Assembly: GCA_965247035.1 (NCBI GenBank)
Contig: CBDFGJ010000001.1
Coordinates: 186,001 to 250,000 of the forward strand
Origin: Azophilus sp965247035
Lineage (GTDB): Bacteria > Pseudomonadota > Gammaproteobacteria > Pseudomonadales > Azotimanducaceae
Length of the DNA stretch: 64,000 nt
Direction: 5' to 3'
Below the pieces are notes generated by a model. The model ran no database searches. It worked only from the letters and a program-made list of their open reading frames with translations, and was not told where the DNA came from. A program made the translations under genes and the position numbers. Of this stretch, positions 61,717 through 64,000 are shown piece by piece; the stretch's first letter is position 1; each line of letters opens with the position of its first letter.

Positions 61717-64000
61717 ATGAGGAAAGTAGGAAAATGCGCAAGTCGCTGGCTTTTGGGCGGGGCGGCTTTTTTCGCCATGGCGGTCGTTCTGGCCCTGCCT
61801 GGGGCAAGCGCGCTGGCGGTTGAAGATCAAGCCATGGGCGTGCTGGAGGAGATCATCGTTACCGGCACCAAGCGGGATACTTCCCAGCAGGATACGCCGA
61901 TTGCGATCTCCACCATCACAGCCAACGACATCGACAGAACTTTCGGTAACGACATACGCGCCCTAGGCGACTTGGCGCCGAACGTCAACCTGACATTGCA
62001 GACCGGGTTTAACGCCTTGGCGGGCGGCATTCGGGGCACCGGCACCATTTCCATCCTAACCACTCAGGATCCAAGCGTGGGCGTTCTGATCGATGAGTTC
62101 GCCCTGAACCACGTTCAAACTCAGTTCGTTGAGCTGTTTGACTTGGAACAGGTGGAGATCTATCGGGGCCCCCAAGGCACTTTGTTCGGCAAGAACAGCA
62201 CCGGAGGCGTGATCTCCATCACCTCCAAGCGCCCCGACCTTGAGCAGTACGGCGGCGACGTCAAGGTGTCCGCCGGCGGCTATGACGGTGGTTCGAACAA
62301 CTACAAGGTTCAGGTCGGCTTTGATGTTCCCCTGATAGAGGGCGAGCTAGGCTATCGCTTTGCCGGCTCCTACACGCAGGAGGAAGGGTTCTACACCAAT
62401 GACAAGGACACGGCCTCGTTTCCGAATTCGCCTTTGTATGGGGCGTTTGGGATCACCCCGGAACAGCTTCCGCCGGAACTTAGTCTGGTGACCTCGGGCG
62501 CTGGGGAAGCACTCGGCGGCAAGAAGGTGTTGGCGGCGAAGTCCAAGCTGTTATGGCAGCCGAGCGACCGCTACGAAGCCTATTTTATTTGGGAATTGGT
62601 GCGGGATGACTCCGACTCGCCGCCGGGCGTTAACGAAACCCCAGCGGGAGAAGGCTTCCTATTTGAACTTTTGGGCTTCCCTGGGATAGAAGCGGCCGGA
62701 ACGGCTGGTAATCCATTCAGCACCGGCGTGACCCAGCAGGGCAATGGCATCAACCTCCGCGATGGCCACCGTGTGGATATTGATGGCTACTACCTGAATC
62801 AAACGCTGGATTTCGACAAGTTCTCCATCAAATCCATCACCGGCTACCGGGAGCAGCAGGAGACCCTGCCGAGCACCTACACCGGCGAGGCGTTCCTGTC
62901 GCTGTTCGACGCCACCCGCAACTTGGAGCGGGAACAGTTCCAACAGGAAGTGCGCTTAATCTCCGAACTTGATGGGCCTGTCAACTTTGTACTCGGGGGC
63001 ATATACATTTCGGACCTGCTTGATTTCCGCAGCTACGCAACAGTGGGTTTGAGTTCGCTGTTCCCTGGGGCCCCGGTCTTTGATGAGCGCGGCTTCGTCA
63101 ATCTGGACCTACGTGGCATCACCGGCGATCCAGGTTCCGGGCAGGTGCAGCAGGATCGCAACTCGTGGGCTCTATATGCGGATGGGACTTGGCAGATCAA
63201 CGAACAGTTCAGCGTCACTGCCGGGGTGCGCCACACCAAGGACAAAAAAGAGTTCTGGAAACCCACGGGCACTGGCGGCCCCTGCAATCAGTACACCGAG
63301 GACCGCGACGCCGTTGCGGCCAATCCGGACCTGCCCTTTGACCGGCAAACAAACTGCGCTGACATTCGCTCAACGTCGGTCAGCCGGGCCGGACTGGAAG
63401 GTTCGCAGATCAGTCAGCGCCAAGCGCCCCTGCCGCCTTCGGCCTACGCCTTTGTGGCCGACCGCACCGAGGAATGGTCCGAAACCACTTGGCGGGTGGT
63501 TCTGGACTACAAGCCAGCGGATGATCAACTCGTTTACTTCAGCTTGGCCACGGGTTTCCTGGCCGGCGGCTTCAGCGAGACCTGCTCGCAGCGCCCCACC
63601 TGCATTCCCTATGACCCAGAGACCAACATCAACTACGAAGTTGGTTACAAGACGGACTTGGCCGGCAGCCGCGTCCGGCTCAATGCGTCGGCGTTCCACA
63701 CCAAGTACAAGAATCTTCAGCGCAACCAAGTGTTCCGCTTCATCGATCCCCTCAGCGGCGTGGAAGGACAGGAGACCATTACGCTGAATGCTGGTAAGTC
63801 CACCGCCCAAGGGGTGGAGCTGGAGGCGACTTGGCTTGCCACTGATCGGTTGCGCTTGCGCGGCTCCCTCGGTTGGCTGGATGACAAATATGACGAGTTC
63901 GAGTTCGAGGGCGTCGATCTAACTTCGCTGAGCATTCCCTTCGCTGCTGAATGGCAGATAGGCGCAGAGATGCTCTACGACATGCCTTTGGCCAACGGCG
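61717..64000 (+). CDS. TonB-dependent receptor, N-terminal part (runs off window)
   Basis: This ORF of about 761 codons is open to the window edge. It starts at ATG 61717 with aggagg in front. The signal peptide is MRKVGKCASRWLLGGAAFF to GASALA. TonB box and plug follow: LEEIIVTGTKRDTSQQDTPI, APNVNLTLQTGF, VEIYRGPQGTLFGKNSTGG and ISITSKRPDLEQYGG. Barrel strands follow with SAGGYDGGSNNYKVQVG and LVYFSLATGFLAGGFSET. It differs strongly from the receptor at 37202 and belongs to the FecA/CirA-like group common in marine degraders. Substrate unknown. Confidence 0.93.
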   Translation, partial: MRKVGKCASRWLLGGAAFFAMAVVLALPGASALAVEDQAMGVLEEIIVTGTKRDTSQQDTPIAISTITANDIDRTFGNDIRALGDLAPNVNLTLQTGFNALAGGIRGTGTISILTTQDPSVGVLIDEFALNHVQTQFVELFDLEQVEIYRGPQGTLFGKNSTGGVISITSKRPDLEQYGGDVKVSAGGYDGGSNNYKVQVGFDVPLIEGELGYRFAGSYTQEEGFYTNDKDTASFPNSPLYGAFGITPEQLPPELSLVTSGAGEALGGKKVLAAKSKLLWQPSDRYEAYFIWELVRDDSDSPPGVNETPAGEGFLFELLGFPGIEAAGTAGNPFSTGVTQQGNGINLRDGHRVDIDGYYLNQTLDFDKFSIKSITGYREQQETLPSTYTGEAFLSLFDATRNLEREQFQQEVRLISELDGPVNFVLGGIYISDLLDFRSYATVGLSSLFPGAPVFDERGFVNLDLRGITGDPGSGQVQQDRNSWALYADGTWQINEQFSVTAGVRHTKDKKEFWKPTGTGGPCNQYTEDRDAVAANPDLPFDRQTNCADIRSTSVSRAGLEGSQISQRQAPLPPSAYAFVADRTEEWSETTWRVVLDYKPADDQLVYFSLATGFLAGGFSETCSQRPTCIPYDPETNINYEVGYKTDLAGSRVRLNASAFHTKYKNLQRNQVFRFIDPLSGVEGQETITLNAGKSTAQGVELEATWLATDRLRLRGSLGWLDDKYDEFEFEGVDLTSLSIPFAAEWQIGAEMLYDMPLANG

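Overview
This looks like a chromosomal segment of a gammaproteobacterium with fairly high GC. The main reason is the cluster at 2236-13751, whose order is classic for that class: zinc-ribbon protein, aspS, yebC, ruvC-ruvA-ruvB, tolQ-tolR-tolA-tolB, pal, cpoB, queE, queC, tRNA-Lys. The ybgC gene often found between ruvB and tolQ is absent. TTG and GTG starts are frequent, and stop/start overlaps of the ATGA or TAGTG kind are common. Two TonB-dependent receptors, a Baeyer-Villiger-type monooxygenase, an SDR, several amidohydrolases and an enoyl-CoA hydratase suggest a heterotroph that takes up and degrades organic compounds. The genus cannot be told from the sequence alone.

Layout. 1-1814: two amidohydrolases and a small monooxygenase on the minus strand. 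2236-13751: the housekeeping cluster above. 13934-18469: SDR, dnaG, a PPK2-type kinase and a GST-like protein. 18456-22601: a minus-strand colicin V-type exporter (C39 peptidase ABC transporter plus HlyD-type adaptor) behind a DUF1499 protein. 23094-30375: dimeric-type glycyl-tRNA synthetase, a flavin monooxygenase, ffh, a YpjD-like protein and a CorB-like protein.

30376-37202 is an accessory, repeat-rich island. It has a 142-bp MITE with a CTAG target duplication, a DUF4153 membrane protein, gene remnants (UvrD-type helicase tail and others), and a tandem array of four copies of an Rpn-family locus. Two copies are full-length (nuclease domain plus C-terminal domain). Two keep only the C-terminal domain, which in every copy has its own strong ribosome binding site and ATG. 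This matches the gene-within-a-gene Rpn toxin/antitoxin arrangement, here with extra orphan C-terminal genes.

37202-42185: a TonB-dependent receptor and guaB. 42992-47089: a compact mevalonate operon on the minus strand (diphosphomevalonate decarboxylase, phosphomevalonate kinase, and one protein fusing HMG-CoA reductase to mevalonate kinase). 47138-54082: amidase, VOC protein, enoyl-CoA hydratase, MATE transporter, RidA and PurN, with a 267-bp tandem duplication between the last two. 54465-64000: a DUF1640-like coiled-coil protein with 33-bp repeats, a MauD-like protein, a YdjM-like membrane protein, a selD fusion, metX and the start of a second TonB-dependent receptor.

Several dispersed repeat families (here called R, S, T and the MITE) fill the intergenic spaces. 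All calls come from reading translations and motifs. No database search was run.
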